NCBI GenBank assembly: GCA_037447655.1
Contig: JBBHKE010003319.1
Span: forward strand, 62,001 to 126,000
DNA: 64,000 nt
Reading direction: 5' to 3'
From: Zygnema cylindricum
Lineage: Eukaryota > Streptophyta > Zygnematophyceae > Zygnematales > Zygnemataceae
In this document: piece after piece, positions 55,726 to 64,000 of the stretch
Layout: each line of letters begins with the position of its first letter
Numbering within the stretch: the first letter of the stretch is position 1
Program-made: the position numbers and the translations under genes
The notes under the pieces: generated by a model
The model's database searches: none
Told to the model about the DNA's origin: nothing
The model's input: the letters and a program-made list of their open reading frames with translations, nothing else

Positions 55726-55960
55726 GATTCTCCTGGATTCCCGGAGTAAACCTCGACCGTTCGATATTTCCGTTTCAGCGAAACCTCCGCGAAGCAGTCA
55801 CGGCGCGCCATGAAGCCAGTCGACGACCGCCGTCCATTGTCCTCAAAGTTCGGCGACGTTGACGTCAGCCATAGCCACAGCTTCGGATTGTGTATAATTT
55901 TCACCGCGACAATAATGACAGCTGTCACGATGAACGCCTACGATTTCTTTACACGTGGTG
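55726..55960 (+). repeat. Dispersed repeat copy 2
   Basis: Partner of 51839-52040 (CTCCTGGATTCCCGGAGTAA, GACCGTTCGA, CCTCCGCGAAGCAGTCACGG, CGATTTCTTTACACG). It runs directly into the 39-bp minisatellite. Confidence 0.5.
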
Positions 55961-56283
55961 TTACGATACAATTTGGAGAAATGGTAAAAGGTTTGGCGTT
56001 TCGTGCGCGGAAGACGCACGAAATGAATTGCTCGATGTTTCGTGCGCGGAAGACAAACGAAATGAATTGCTCGATGTTTCGTGCGCGGAAGACGCACGAA
56101 ATGAATTGCTCGATGTTTCGTGCGCGTACGGCGCACGAAATGAATTGCTCGATGTTTCGTGCTCGTAAGACAAACGAAATGAATTGCTCGATGTTTCGTG
56201 CGCATAAGACGCACGAAATGAATTGTTCGAGGTTTCGTGCGCTTACGGCGCACGAAACGTATGATTCTTCTTTTGTGCTCTAG
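55810..56283 (+). CDS. Hypothetical ORF made largely of 13-residue repeats
   Basis: A 157-codon ATG frame. The first about 60 residues include a hydrophobic stretch (FGLCIIFTATIMTAVTM). The rest is 13-residue repeats of the type FRARKTHEMNCSM, encoded by the 39-bp minisatellite. Because 39 is a multiple of three, the frame is open on both strands and in other frames, so openness is weak evidence. No family is recognised. It is probably not a gene, but a recent orphan cannot be excluded. Confidence 0.2.
   Translation: MKPVDDRRPLSSKFGDVDVSHSHSFGLCIIFTATIMTAVTMNAYDFFTRGVTIQFGEMVKGLAFRARKTHEMNCSMFRARKTNEMNCSMFRARKTHEMNCSMFRARTAHEMNCSMFRARKTNEMNCSMFRAHKTHEMNCSRFRALTAHETYDSSFVL
55999..56258. repeat. 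39-bp minisatellite, 6.7 units, each a hairpin
   Basis: Units start at 55999, 56038, 56077, 56116, 56155, 56194 and 56233 (the last partial). Each reads TTTCGTGCGC..., a short centre, GCACGAAA, then TGAATTGCTCGATG. TTTCGTGCG and CGCACGAAA are perfect inverted repeats. Units 2 and 5 have CAAACGAAA instead, which breaks the stem. Confidence 0.85.
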
Positions 56284-57129
56284 AAGGAGAAAGCGCGCCT
56301 GCCGCGCGCCGCCTTCTGAGAGCGTATCCTCGCAGAATTATGGTGTTGGATCATTAGAGTGGAAGGAGGGAAGAGTGAGACAAAAGAAAAGCCTTGTATG
56401 AAAAGACTTCGGCCATTTTGTTATAATTTTTCAGGTTTTTAATTTTTTATTTTTTTTTGTAGCTGATTGTGCAATTTTATTGTGTGCATCCGTCGTCGTA
56501 TTTCCTCCATAATTTTTTTAATAATAGAAAAAAAAGTAGCCGAAATGACCGTTCTGCTATTTCTGGATGAAATTGTTTTTTCGAGATTGTTAATAAAATA
56601 TTGGAGGTAAAGACCCACAAAAAAAACCAGTAGTTATAACAACTATAAACAAAATGAAGAGCAAACATAACATACGGGTATAGAAAATTTCAAAGAAGAA
56701 TTGGACGAAGAAAAAAAAAGGAGGAAGAGGAGGAGAATATTTTCATTTCATAATATCATGTGGCGTTTCACAAGCAAAAACTCACGAATACTAGAATCAT
56801 AATTAGTGTGGATAACGAGTACACACGTGCCAAATCGCCCAATGAAATATGTCTATGGCTAACACTAGTAGTGACGAGAATAGGGACAAACTGTCACACA
56901 TTGTGGGTATCACGATAAAATGGGATGTTTTGGAGACAATGTAAGTAAATAAATTAGGATGGGCAACACTATAAACTGGGAGGATGTCAAAATAACCATG
57001 CAAACTTTTCATCAACGACAAGGCATTTGCGATCACATGGGATACGAAGTAATAACATTAATGTCAAGAGAGAAAACGATCATTCCAAGAAATTTCGTTA
57101 CAAGAGTGTTATTTCTTGGCTTGGGTCAC
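56284..57129. other. Intergenic, nothing recognised
   Basis: AT-rich with T/A homopolymers (about 56440-56720). Short frames at 56477-57189 match no family. The right end may include decayed intron sequence of the adjacent pseudogene. Confidence 0.35.
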
Positions 57130-57650
57130 TTCTTTCATCTTAGACGACCTAAGTCTTCAAAAATGTCCATACACCTATTCAGGTTTTAAGTTTGTTGCAA
57201 GGAAAACCTCATCAATCATTCCGTACATTTTACACTTCAATCCTTTCCTTCAAACATTCCACAATTTCTTAAATTGACGGAGCACTTTCAGAGTCACCAT
57301 GGCATGCTCTTGAGAAATGCCGACGACGAAGATGTACGGCCATGTACTTTTTGTACTTTCACCTCGAACCACATCCTTCACAAATATCTTCTCAAATTCT
57401 AAAATCGTGTGATCCAATAGAATTGTAACATTTCAAAGGCAGTTATCGAGTCGCTTTACTGGGAGGATGTATATGTTTTCCTTACCAAAAAAATTATAAA
57501 AGAGCTCTCTCATAAGCAAATTATTTCCTGGAGATTTCCCAACTTCCATCTTTAGTTCAACTTCCACAATCCTTAGTTGATCTCCAGCCGATTTTGGTAT
57601 TTCAAAATTTCATGCTGATTTTGATATTGTGACAGTTGCCCAGTTTAAAA
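57130..57650 (-). pseudogene. Broken tandem copy of the O-fucosyltransferase middle exon
   Basis: The minus-strand sequence parallels exon 2 of the gene at 57924-59930. GDQLRIVEVELKMEVGKSPGN matches GDQMGVTEDELKTKVGKSPGK, YILPVKR and DHTIL are kept, and FVKDVVRG matches FVKDVFRG. The stretch that should encode AVHLRRGDF is frameshifted. The equivalent of the exon 2 donor is kept near 57180 (AATAG|GTGTATGG), and some intron sequence follows. Upstream and downstream exons were not found. It lies 3' of the gene in the same orientation, which fits a tandem duplication that decayed. Confidence 0.75.
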
Positions 57651-57923
57651 CCTACCCACAAATGCAAACGTCGGTTTTAACCCTTTTTGTCCCTTTCGCT
57701 ATCGCTCATTTTCTAAAATGTAAACACTTCTCTTTTTACTCGGAAATCTATCCTGTTTATGTCTACTGTCACTAAACTTATTCCTACGTCACACAACAAT
57801 GATATGCAGTAAATGGAGCACACTCTACTTTTTCATGATGAAAAGAAACTCTACAAAGTTAAAAACTCAAAATATAATCCACTTTCCAAACTGAAAACTT
57901 TATTGGGGTGGACTTTAGTAGGT

Positions 57924-59930
57924 TCAGTGTGGAGCTTCACACAAATATGTATCTTGCGGATTTGCTGTTTGAAATGCATATCTCAACCTTTCTACATCTG
58001 AAGTATATGTGGAAATTATGGAACCGACAAAAACAGGAGCAAGCATACAAACTATTTTGTCCAGTTCGGCTTCCCAAAGACTTCGAACATGGCGGTCCTT
58101 AGTTGACGATGGTAATCTCACTCTCTTCTTCTTAAGTTCAGTCTCCAGCCGGACGACGTGTACCCGTTTTTTATTATTGTCTGAAAGATTATTCATCAAA
58201 TAATCCACCTGAGGAAGAAAAAAGCCCAAATAAACGTACAAAAAAGCAAAAAACACAATTGTGTTACCATTTCGGGTCTCAACCTTCAAAACTATTGTTT
58301 CAACTAGAGTTTGTAGTTTAAGCTGAAATGAAATAACATCGATGTTTTTCAATAGGCCGCAAAAAATTAAAAAGTTGTCCATATTAAAAAGAGGAGCCCA
58401 ATGTTCAAATAAGAATGTCATAAACTTTTCTGCGACAATAAGGTACTTCTTATCACAAAACAAACATAGCACTACATTCAACATTAACATTGCCCAAAAA
58501 AAAATGAGCTTTCCAAACAATAATATTGTTGCTTGACTTTGGTCACACCTTACATCACAGCATACCACAGTCTTAAAAAGTGTCCATACCTCTTCAGGAC
58601 TTCCGTTCGTTGCAAGAAAAACCATTTTTATACCGTATACTTCAATCTTTTCATTCAAACATTCCGCAACTTGTTCGATTGGCGGAAAACAGTCAGTGTT
58701 GCCTTTGCAATAACTTAGGAAATCCCCACGACGAAGATGTACGGCCATGTACTTTTTACCTCGAAACACATCCTTCACAAACAGATTTCCTAAGTCTAAA
58801 ATAGTGTGATCCGGTAAAACAGCAACATTTGAATGACACTCTTCGGATCGCTTTACAGGGAGGATGTATTGGCTTTCATTCACAAGACGATTGTAAAAGA
58901 ACTCTCCCATAAACAGAATTTTCCCTGGAGATTTTCCAACTTTCGTCTTCAGTTCATCTTCTGTAACGCCCATTTGATCTCCAGTTGGTATTTCAAAAGT
59001 TAGTCCTGATTTCGAAAATCTGACTGGCGCCCAATTTAAAAAATTAGCCTCAAAATTTGAAAAATTATTTTTACATGATGATTTAGAAACGCAAACAACT
59101 TGATCAATGACCACCTCTTTCCCGTAAGATTTACGATATTCCTCAACGGTCATGATTGACTTATTTCCATAACACGATCGGAAATAAGAAATATCGAATA
59201 TCAAATGTCGATCATAATGGTGGATAATAGTGTTTGGGTCCATCGATATAAGCAAAGTACGGTTGAGAATCGCAGCAAACTGTAACGCATGCATGATGCA
59301 AAGAACTCGATTGCTCAACTGCAATTCAAAAAATTGAGAACACAAACACCGTATAAAATGAGGCTACATCACAAAATATGTTAAGATCAAAGAAGATAAA
59401 AACAATAATAATTGCGTTGGGTTAGAAAAAAGTCCTCTATAAAAACTCGAGAAAAACCATAGTCATATGAAAGTTATGTTAACCTCAGATAGTGTAACCG
59501 GAGAGAACAAAGTTAAGCATTCGCAGACCATAAAATACCTTCAAAACCTTAAAAAACCAAATCATAGCAATTGATGGAATATCATAACAGGAACTTGAGA
59601 CAATCACAATGAGGGAAAGAGAGACAGAGAAAGAGAGAGAGAGGGATGGGGCGAGAGAAAGAGAGATAAAAAGACAACGAAAACAAAAAAGAGAGGGGGA
59701 GAGAGAGAGAGAGAGAAAAATACCTGGCCAATTTGACAGTAGGCCATGAGAAAAAACTCATCGTTAGGGTCCCACTCCATTGACCAAGATTCGTTAGCCG
59801 ACACCGACATGGATTTGTCATAGAGAATAAACCTAGTATGACTGGTAGAGGAGGGATCAACAGGAATATTTGGAGAAATATGGAGGAAGAGAGAAGAAAG
59901 GAGGATAAGGGAAATGGTGAGTGAAAACAA
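57924..59930 (-). CDS. GDP-fucose protein O-fucosyltransferase-like (three exons)
   Basis: It is predicted to transfer fucose from GDP-fucose to Ser/Thr of proteins in the secretory pathway. Proposed exons (minus): 59930-59724, 59318-58590 and 58208-57924 (stop TGA), with GT-AG introns 59723-59319 (405 nt) and 58589-58209 (381 nt). The joined frame is about 406 codons, within the usual size of POFUT proteins. Exon 1 has a hydrophobic segment (FSLTISLILLSSLFLH, signal peptide or anchor) and ends YCQIGQ. Exon 2 continues LSNRVLCIMHALQFAAILNR, matching the YC..GR(F)xNQ...A..LNRT region of the family. Exon 2 also holds AVHLRRGDF (HLRRGDF at 58739-58719), the GDP-fucose-binding HxRRxDF motif. Exon 3 has AELDKIVCMLAPVFVGSIISTYTSDVER, like the conserved C-terminal D..IC..A..F.G...STFS..I. 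The start is uncertain: the exon 1 frame has no ATG before 59810. Confidence 0.85.
58209..58589 (-). other. Stopless intron 2 of the O-fucosyltransferase gene
   Basis: The donor is GAAGAG|GTATGG and the acceptor CTTCCTCAG|GTGGAT, with a T-rich tract before the acceptor. The length is 381 nt (127 codons) with no in-frame stop, so retention would keep the frame and add 127 residues between NGSPEE and VDYLMNNL. Confidence 0.8.
59319..59723 (-). other. Intron 1 of the O-fucosyltransferase gene
   Basis: The donor is TTGGCCAG|GTATTT and the acceptor TTGAATTGCAG|TTGAGC, phase 0. Its first 100 bases on the minus strand are CT-rich (GA-rich at about 59625-59720 on the plus strand). Confidence 0.8.
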
Positions 59931-59960
59931 GAAGTAGCCAAATAAGTGGACAGGTGAAGG

Positions 59961-59986
59961 GTAGAGAGAGAGAGAGAGAGATAGAG

Positions 59987-60022
<36 letters not shown>

Positions 60023-60102
60023 GAGAGAGAGAGAGAGAGAGGGAGTGAGAGAGATGGAGAGAGAGTGAGAGAGGGAGAGAGAGAGAGAGAGAAAAGGAGA
60101 AT
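59961..60102 (-). promoter_or_regulatory. CT-repeat (GA microsatellite) upstream of the gene
   Basis: About 140 bp of nearly pure GA on the plus strand, CT on the minus. It lies just upstream of exon 1, where CT-rich leaders and GAGA-type sites are common in plant genes. Length errors here could also hide the true start codon. Confidence 0.55.
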
Positions 60103-60358
60103 ACAGAGAGAATTTTGATGGCCGGGGGAAAGGTAAAAATGATATTAAAATAATCAAACTGATTCGTTTACCAGATCTGATTCTATAATCTATTTCTGAA
60201 ATATCTCGAGCTCTCACTCATCATATTATACTCTCCCAATGTCTGTAACTTGTTTTTTGATTGCTATTCCACAATAGTTTGTCTTTTTATCGTTTCTTTT
60301 TCTTTATTATCAGTTATTTTATCCGACATTTTTTTTGTTGTTTTATGAAATTGAAATC

Positions 60359-60784
60359 TCACTTTATTTTTTGTCTTTTCTCTGGCGCCTGCAAAATCGA
60401 TCGGTGCTGAACATTCGTACTTTTTGTCGAATCTGTGATCACTGTTTTTTTTAATATTTCCTCATTAGTACGAATTCCTTTGTCCTTTTTCTCTGAACCT
60501 TTCCCTCCCTGTTGAATACTTTGACTCTCCCTCATTTGGGTCCAATCCACATCCTCGTTTTCCTCCCCATGATCTTCGTCACGGTCTTGCGATTCTTGTC
60601 TTTTTGTGAATGTGCCACGTGTCCCAAAATGTCCCGTCTGTTTTACTCTTTCGTGAACACCATCGGACGGTGGAGAAGCTTTCTCAGATCTGAGTGGGAG
60701 ACGGGACTCGGCTAAAAATGCAAAAGAAAGGTAAAAAATGACAAGTAAGAGGTGTGAATATTTGGAGCGTTTTGTGAGAGACAT
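60359..60784 (-). CDS. Hypothetical secreted or membrane-anchored protein, possibly a first exon
   Basis: The frame runs from an ATG at 60784 for 141 codons. Residues about 8-26 (YSHLLLVIFYLSFAFLA) form a signal peptide or anchor. The rest is hydrophilic and charged (RDEDHGEENEDVDW, GSEKKDKG), like a stem or disordered region. No family is recognised. A donor-like AAA|GTGAGA overlaps the stop, so this could be an exon of a longer gene. It lies 430 bp upstream of the O-fucosyltransferase on the same strand and could be its true 5' exon, although the hydrophobic segment of exon 1 would then sit in the middle. CACGTGTC lies within it near 60616. Confidence 0.4.
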   Translation of the reverse strand: MSLTKRSKYSHLLLVIFYLSFAFLAESRLPLRSEKASPPSDGVHERVKQTGHFGTRGTFTKRQESQDRDEDHGEENEDVDWTQMRESQSIQQGGKGSEKKDKGIRTNEEILKKTVITDSTKSTNVQHRSILQAPEKRQKIK

Positions 60785-61035
60785 GGCGACATAAAAAGAT
60801 CCGGAAAAATAAAAATGGTAAATTTGGAGCTTTCAAATGTATTTCTAGTTCTTTTGGGATAGGGCAAAAGATCCAATTTTTTAGGATTGACAAGTTGGAG
60901 ATCAGAATGGAATCGATCCAAAAGGTGCTACCTTATGTACTGTGGCTTCCATGATTCCTAGTACCTTGATTTTGTTTTTATTTCTATTTATTTTCGATAG
61001 AGGTTCAGAAAACCTTTTGGTACAAAGAATAAGAA

Positions 61036-61117
61036 ATGTGCAAAAATGTGCAAAAATGTGCAGTAATTGAAATTTTTCTGAAAAAAAAAAAAATGTGCAA
61101 AAATGTGCAGTAATTGA
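61036..61117 (+). repeat. AAAATGTGCA short tandem and direct repeats
   Basis: AAAAATGTGC units repeat, and a block of about 28 bp (AATGTGCAAAAATGTGCAGT..) occurs twice, separated by a poly-A run. Confidence 0.6.
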
Positions 61118-62399
61118 ATTCTTTTAAATCAGAATACAGTATCGTTTTCTCATTAAAATACATTTTAAGCACGACCTTGTTTGAAATGTGATACATGGGT
61201 CACCGTGTATCGCTTTACTGTTACTAGTTTTTTCGTCACTTAAAACATCTTTTCTCCGTACACATTTGTACTATTTTTGATCGAAAGAAGAAAATCCTGC
61301 CTTTCAATCGCGACCGTCAGATTAATAATCTGACTAATGTGTACGGATAAATGATGTTTGAATTGGCAAGAAAACCATTGACAATAATAGCGATGCACGG
61401 TGTCATTATTCTCGTTTTCTCCTTCCGTTATACTGTGAAAGTACAGATAAAGTACACCATGTCGCTCTCAAAATCAACACTATTCTCGCCACTTAAGTCA
61501 GCTATTTTTCGTCCACACGAGTTAGATTATCGATCGGACGGCTGCCATGGAAAGATGAGATCCTCGGGACATGCGGCAAAATCCTTGGATCGTCGATGTA
61601 CGGCCGATACGTACCAAAAGGTCGTGGCAAGCGACGACTTTGGCCTTTGCCTGTACGGCCATGCGGGAAACTGCTGGCTCAATTCAAATACGCGACAAAT
61701 GTTCAGTCTCTTTTTGTCGTATGTGAATGGGTCGCTTACACTCCGTACAGGAATAGAGAAAGCGTAACAGACAAATAATATTTGTTCATACGCGACTTTT
61801 TGTTTGGAGGAAAACAGAAGTTGCAGTTTGGCGGAACATGTGACAAGACAATGTGACAAAAGGGGAGATCTTTGTCGACGTCAGCAAATCCATACCATAC
61901 AAACAAATGCCACTTTCTCGCACTTCATTTGTACTTTATTACGAAATTGTGAACTATTTTGGTGCGGACTGGCACAATTTCTACATTACACTATTTTAAA
62001 ACTGTTCAAAAATAGTGTAATTGACGCTATATCTGTAATAATAAAAAAAAACCAAGCATAGTTTCTTTCAATTTTAGTTTCGAGTGTCAAAATTTTAGGG
62101 AGTGAAATAGTATTATCAACAGTATAAGCAATTCGCGGTCCAATTATCAATTATCAATTTCATCACTCCAATTATCAATGTAAACTTCAATTTCACTCTT
62201 AATGTCAAAATTTTCTTCAATTATTCAAACCGAAAATAGACAGGCGCTTTCTCTTCCAATTCGGAATCCGCAATAAATAAGAAATCATGAATTTTTCTCT
62301 CCTCGTAAAAATCAAATTTTTCTCTCAATTTTCATCTCCTCTCATTGAATAAATACGAATCAAAAAATAATAGTCCGTCGTCGGTATCATTTCCAAACT
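61118..62399. other. No recognised gene; dispersed repeat copy at 61811-61900
   Basis: The frame at 61351-61767 (plus, 138 codons) matches no family. GTTGCAGTTTGGCGGAACAT and its continuation to 61900 are an inverted copy of 52660-52745. The remainder is AT-rich. Confidence 0.4.
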
Positions 62400-63138
62400 C
62401 AGAATAATTTCCAAAATTCAACACGGCCGCGGCTTACACTGCGATCACCTCAATCGCCTCTTTTGCGATCTCTTCCACCACCAATATAGTTTAACAAAAT
62501 ATTTAAGAAAATGTTCTCAATTTTGTTTTTAAATGTCACCTCTCCTCCTCGGAATTCCAAGTAAAACTTTCCCCTTCTCTTTCTTCACATACTCGTCTCC
62601 TCCACTATCATCTCCATCTCCATCAAAATAGGAATATGACGATTCCGGCGGATGATTCTATCACTTTCCTCCTCTTGATTCAGATAGCAACCGGGCATCA
62701 ATATACAACATCAATTTGTCGAACATCTTCGGAAATTGATCTTCCAAATTACCCGGGACTCCATCAATCCGAGATTCTTCCTCAAATAAAACACACAAAA
62801 AACTGAAAGGTTTCTCCGAACGAACGTCGAAGCCGCCAGGAGGGAAGGAGTACTCTTCTTCCTTCCTCCTTCCGAGAGAATAATCTCTCTCTACCTCCAC
62901 TTCATCCCTACTTTTTTTTTTGTTTCAAACCGGAATTAGAATCCCATTTCTCCTCTTTTTCTTCTTCATAAATTTCACCAACTCATCCACAGAATTTTGT
63001 AGCCGAACATCCGAATTGCAAATTTCTCCAAACTTGAAAAGGTATGGCGGAAAGAACCTTCAATCTAAGAACCTTCGAAACTGAATTCACTCTTTCCTCC
63101 TCATTGCTTACTCGTCTCAATTAACTGAAGCATAACTT
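62400..63138 (-). pseudogene. Leader and putative gag start of another LTR element
   Basis: Downstream (minus) of an ordinary primer site lies sequence encoding RLQNSVDELVKFMKKKKRR and, in 62900-62661, EVERDYSLGRRKEEEYSFPPGG, with stops between. The charged character and position suggest gag of an LTR element, possibly Gypsy-type. No diagnostic motif is visible within the window. Confidence 0.35.
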
Positions 63139-63150
63139 GCTCCAATACCA
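63139..63150 (-). promoter_or_regulatory. Conventional primer-binding site (initiator tRNA-Met 3' end)
   Basis: The minus-strand sequence TGGTATTGGAGC resembles the usual plant PBS TGGTATCAGAGC, and lies a few bases after a CA that ends the LTR (63156). Confidence 0.5.
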
Positions 63151-63155
63151 ATTAT

Positions 63156-64000
63156 TGAATCTTAAAATAAATAACCCACTCAAAATAAATGCTAAAAAAA
63201 CATTCACTCTAAATAAATTCACATATGATAAAACATTACACAGCGGAAGCTCATAAAATATTAGAGGATAATCGGCCAAAAGAATTATGTATTTTTGGCC
63301 GAAGCCTCTTTACATCAACTCTTCTCTCCTCTTCATCTCTCTTCAAAGATAAACTCTACACTCTTAAAAGATCACTCAAGAATGATCACACTCCCTAAAA
63401 CCTCATTCTCTAAATGGACCACTAAGGATCCGCAACACCTCTTAATTGACCACAAAGGATCTTCACCTCTCTCTTTTAATTAACCACGAATGATCTTTAG
63501 CTCTCTCTCTTAATTGATCACAAAGGATCTTCCCCTCAGTTGCAGTATGCTGCCTAAATACTCTGCTGCCTAAATACTCTGCTACTCTGCACTAGCAGAT
63601 AATAAGGTAAAACAACCAAGACTAGCATGACGACAAACTCTGTCCTGTCGCAGCTAACTATAGCACACTGCAGGGAAATTACCACGAAGGCACACATGCT
63701 TTCTCCCTTCGAAACGAAAACTCCAAACGTGAACTTTAACACGTGTCGTGTGTACATACGAAATAAGGTACCTGCAGAACGAAACGAAAACACCTGTACA
63801 AAAACAAAAGTGACGTGAAACGAAATCGTACGTTTCGGCGCCAAACAACAATACTCCAAAAGGACAAAACTCCAAACGTACACAAAATGTGTACTCTCGA
63901 ATCGAAACCGAACGCTTCAAACGCCAACCTGATTTATAAGTGACGTCCAACTCAAACTGTCACAAATCCACCTGTGCGAAGTACTCGCTCCAAATATCTT
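63156..64000 (-). repeat. Putative LTR of the right-edge element, cut by the window end
   Basis: The sequence upstream (minus) of the PBS ends ATTCA at 63156 and extends past the window. It contains a 34-bp tandem repeat (TTAATTGACCACAAAGGATC..., starting at 63442, 63476 and 63510) and a short repeat of CTGCCTAAATACTCTG near 63550-63585. The far end is not visible, so the LTR call rests on the PBS. Confidence 0.4.

Noticed and set aside
55999-56258. CRISPR-like array
   Set aside because: The repeats are contiguous without unique spacers, the context is eukaryotic and no cas genes are present.
57924-59345. A single 473-codon frame as the O-fucosyltransferase protein
   Set aside because: It reads through a 381-nt intron with GT-AG sites and starts within intron 1 sequence before the acceptor at 59319. 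The spliced model restores family-like continuity at both joints.
59582-60217. Long Ser/Leu-rich frame on the minus strand
   Set aside because: It is produced by the CT microsatellite and starts with GTG. The exon 1 frame is a different one.

Overview
This is nuclear DNA of a eukaryote, most likely a land plant or a close relative. The evidence is dense nested Ty1/copia LTR retrotransposons, genes with GT-AG introns, CT/GA microsatellite upstream of a gene, many G-box (CACGTG) elements, and a primer-binding site that fits the plant form of initiator tRNA-Met as I remember it. No bacterial or organellar gene was seen. Family labels A, N, D and E are used only in this answer. A = Copia elements with gag, protease, integrase, RT and RNase H. 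N = internally deleted relatives. D = a diverged Copia family. E = a family seen mainly as a solo LTR.

Layout. 1-2279: older fragments (the 3' end of an N element, an N-type LTR end, a pol remnant). 2280-22753: a nest on both strands. N element N1 (minus) carries N element N2 (4973-22224, minus) in its 5' LTR. N2 carries A1 (7825-14396, plus, TSD TTCCC) in its gag and A2 (15058-21491, plus, TSD CTAAA) in its 5' LTR. 22754-35263: D-family copies (plus), cut by another LTR at 24103-24619 and by A3 (28218-32807, plus), which is internally deleted. 35264-38067: a short reverse-transcriptase-associated fragment and a tRNA-like Pol III unit between two direct repeats. 38068-50495: a second nest. 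N3 (minus, TSD ATGTT) holds A4 (40607-47858, minus, TSD ATTCT/TTTCT), which holds a solo LTR of family E (43733-44467, TSD CCTTT). 50496-57100: gene-poor DNA with a foldback element, a 49-bp tandem repeat and a 39-bp hairpin minisatellite. 57130-59930: a protein O-fucosyltransferase-like gene (minus) and, beside it, a broken copy of its middle exon. 60359-60784: an ORF for a small secreted or anchored protein. 62400-64000: the 5' part of a different LTR element with an ordinary tRNA primer site.

The main result concerns priming. In families A, N and D the LTR ends exactly 20 nt after the gag ATG, and the next 15 bases (GGTTATGGGCCCACC and variants) are complementary to the anticodon stem-loop of initiator tRNA-Met, not to its 3' end. 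The primer site is therefore also gag codons 7-12, and every LTR, even a solo one, ends with a gag start codon. Half-tRNA priming is known for Drosophila copia and yeast Ty5. The same LTRs carry two further conserved hairpins, one shaped like a tRNA acceptor/T-arm. N elements lack protease, integrase and RT but keep gag, a decayed RNase H tail, and the PBS and PPT of family A, which suggests mobilisation in trans. All gag-pol copies here are broken by stops or frameshifts. The only clear host gene is the O-fucosyltransferase.
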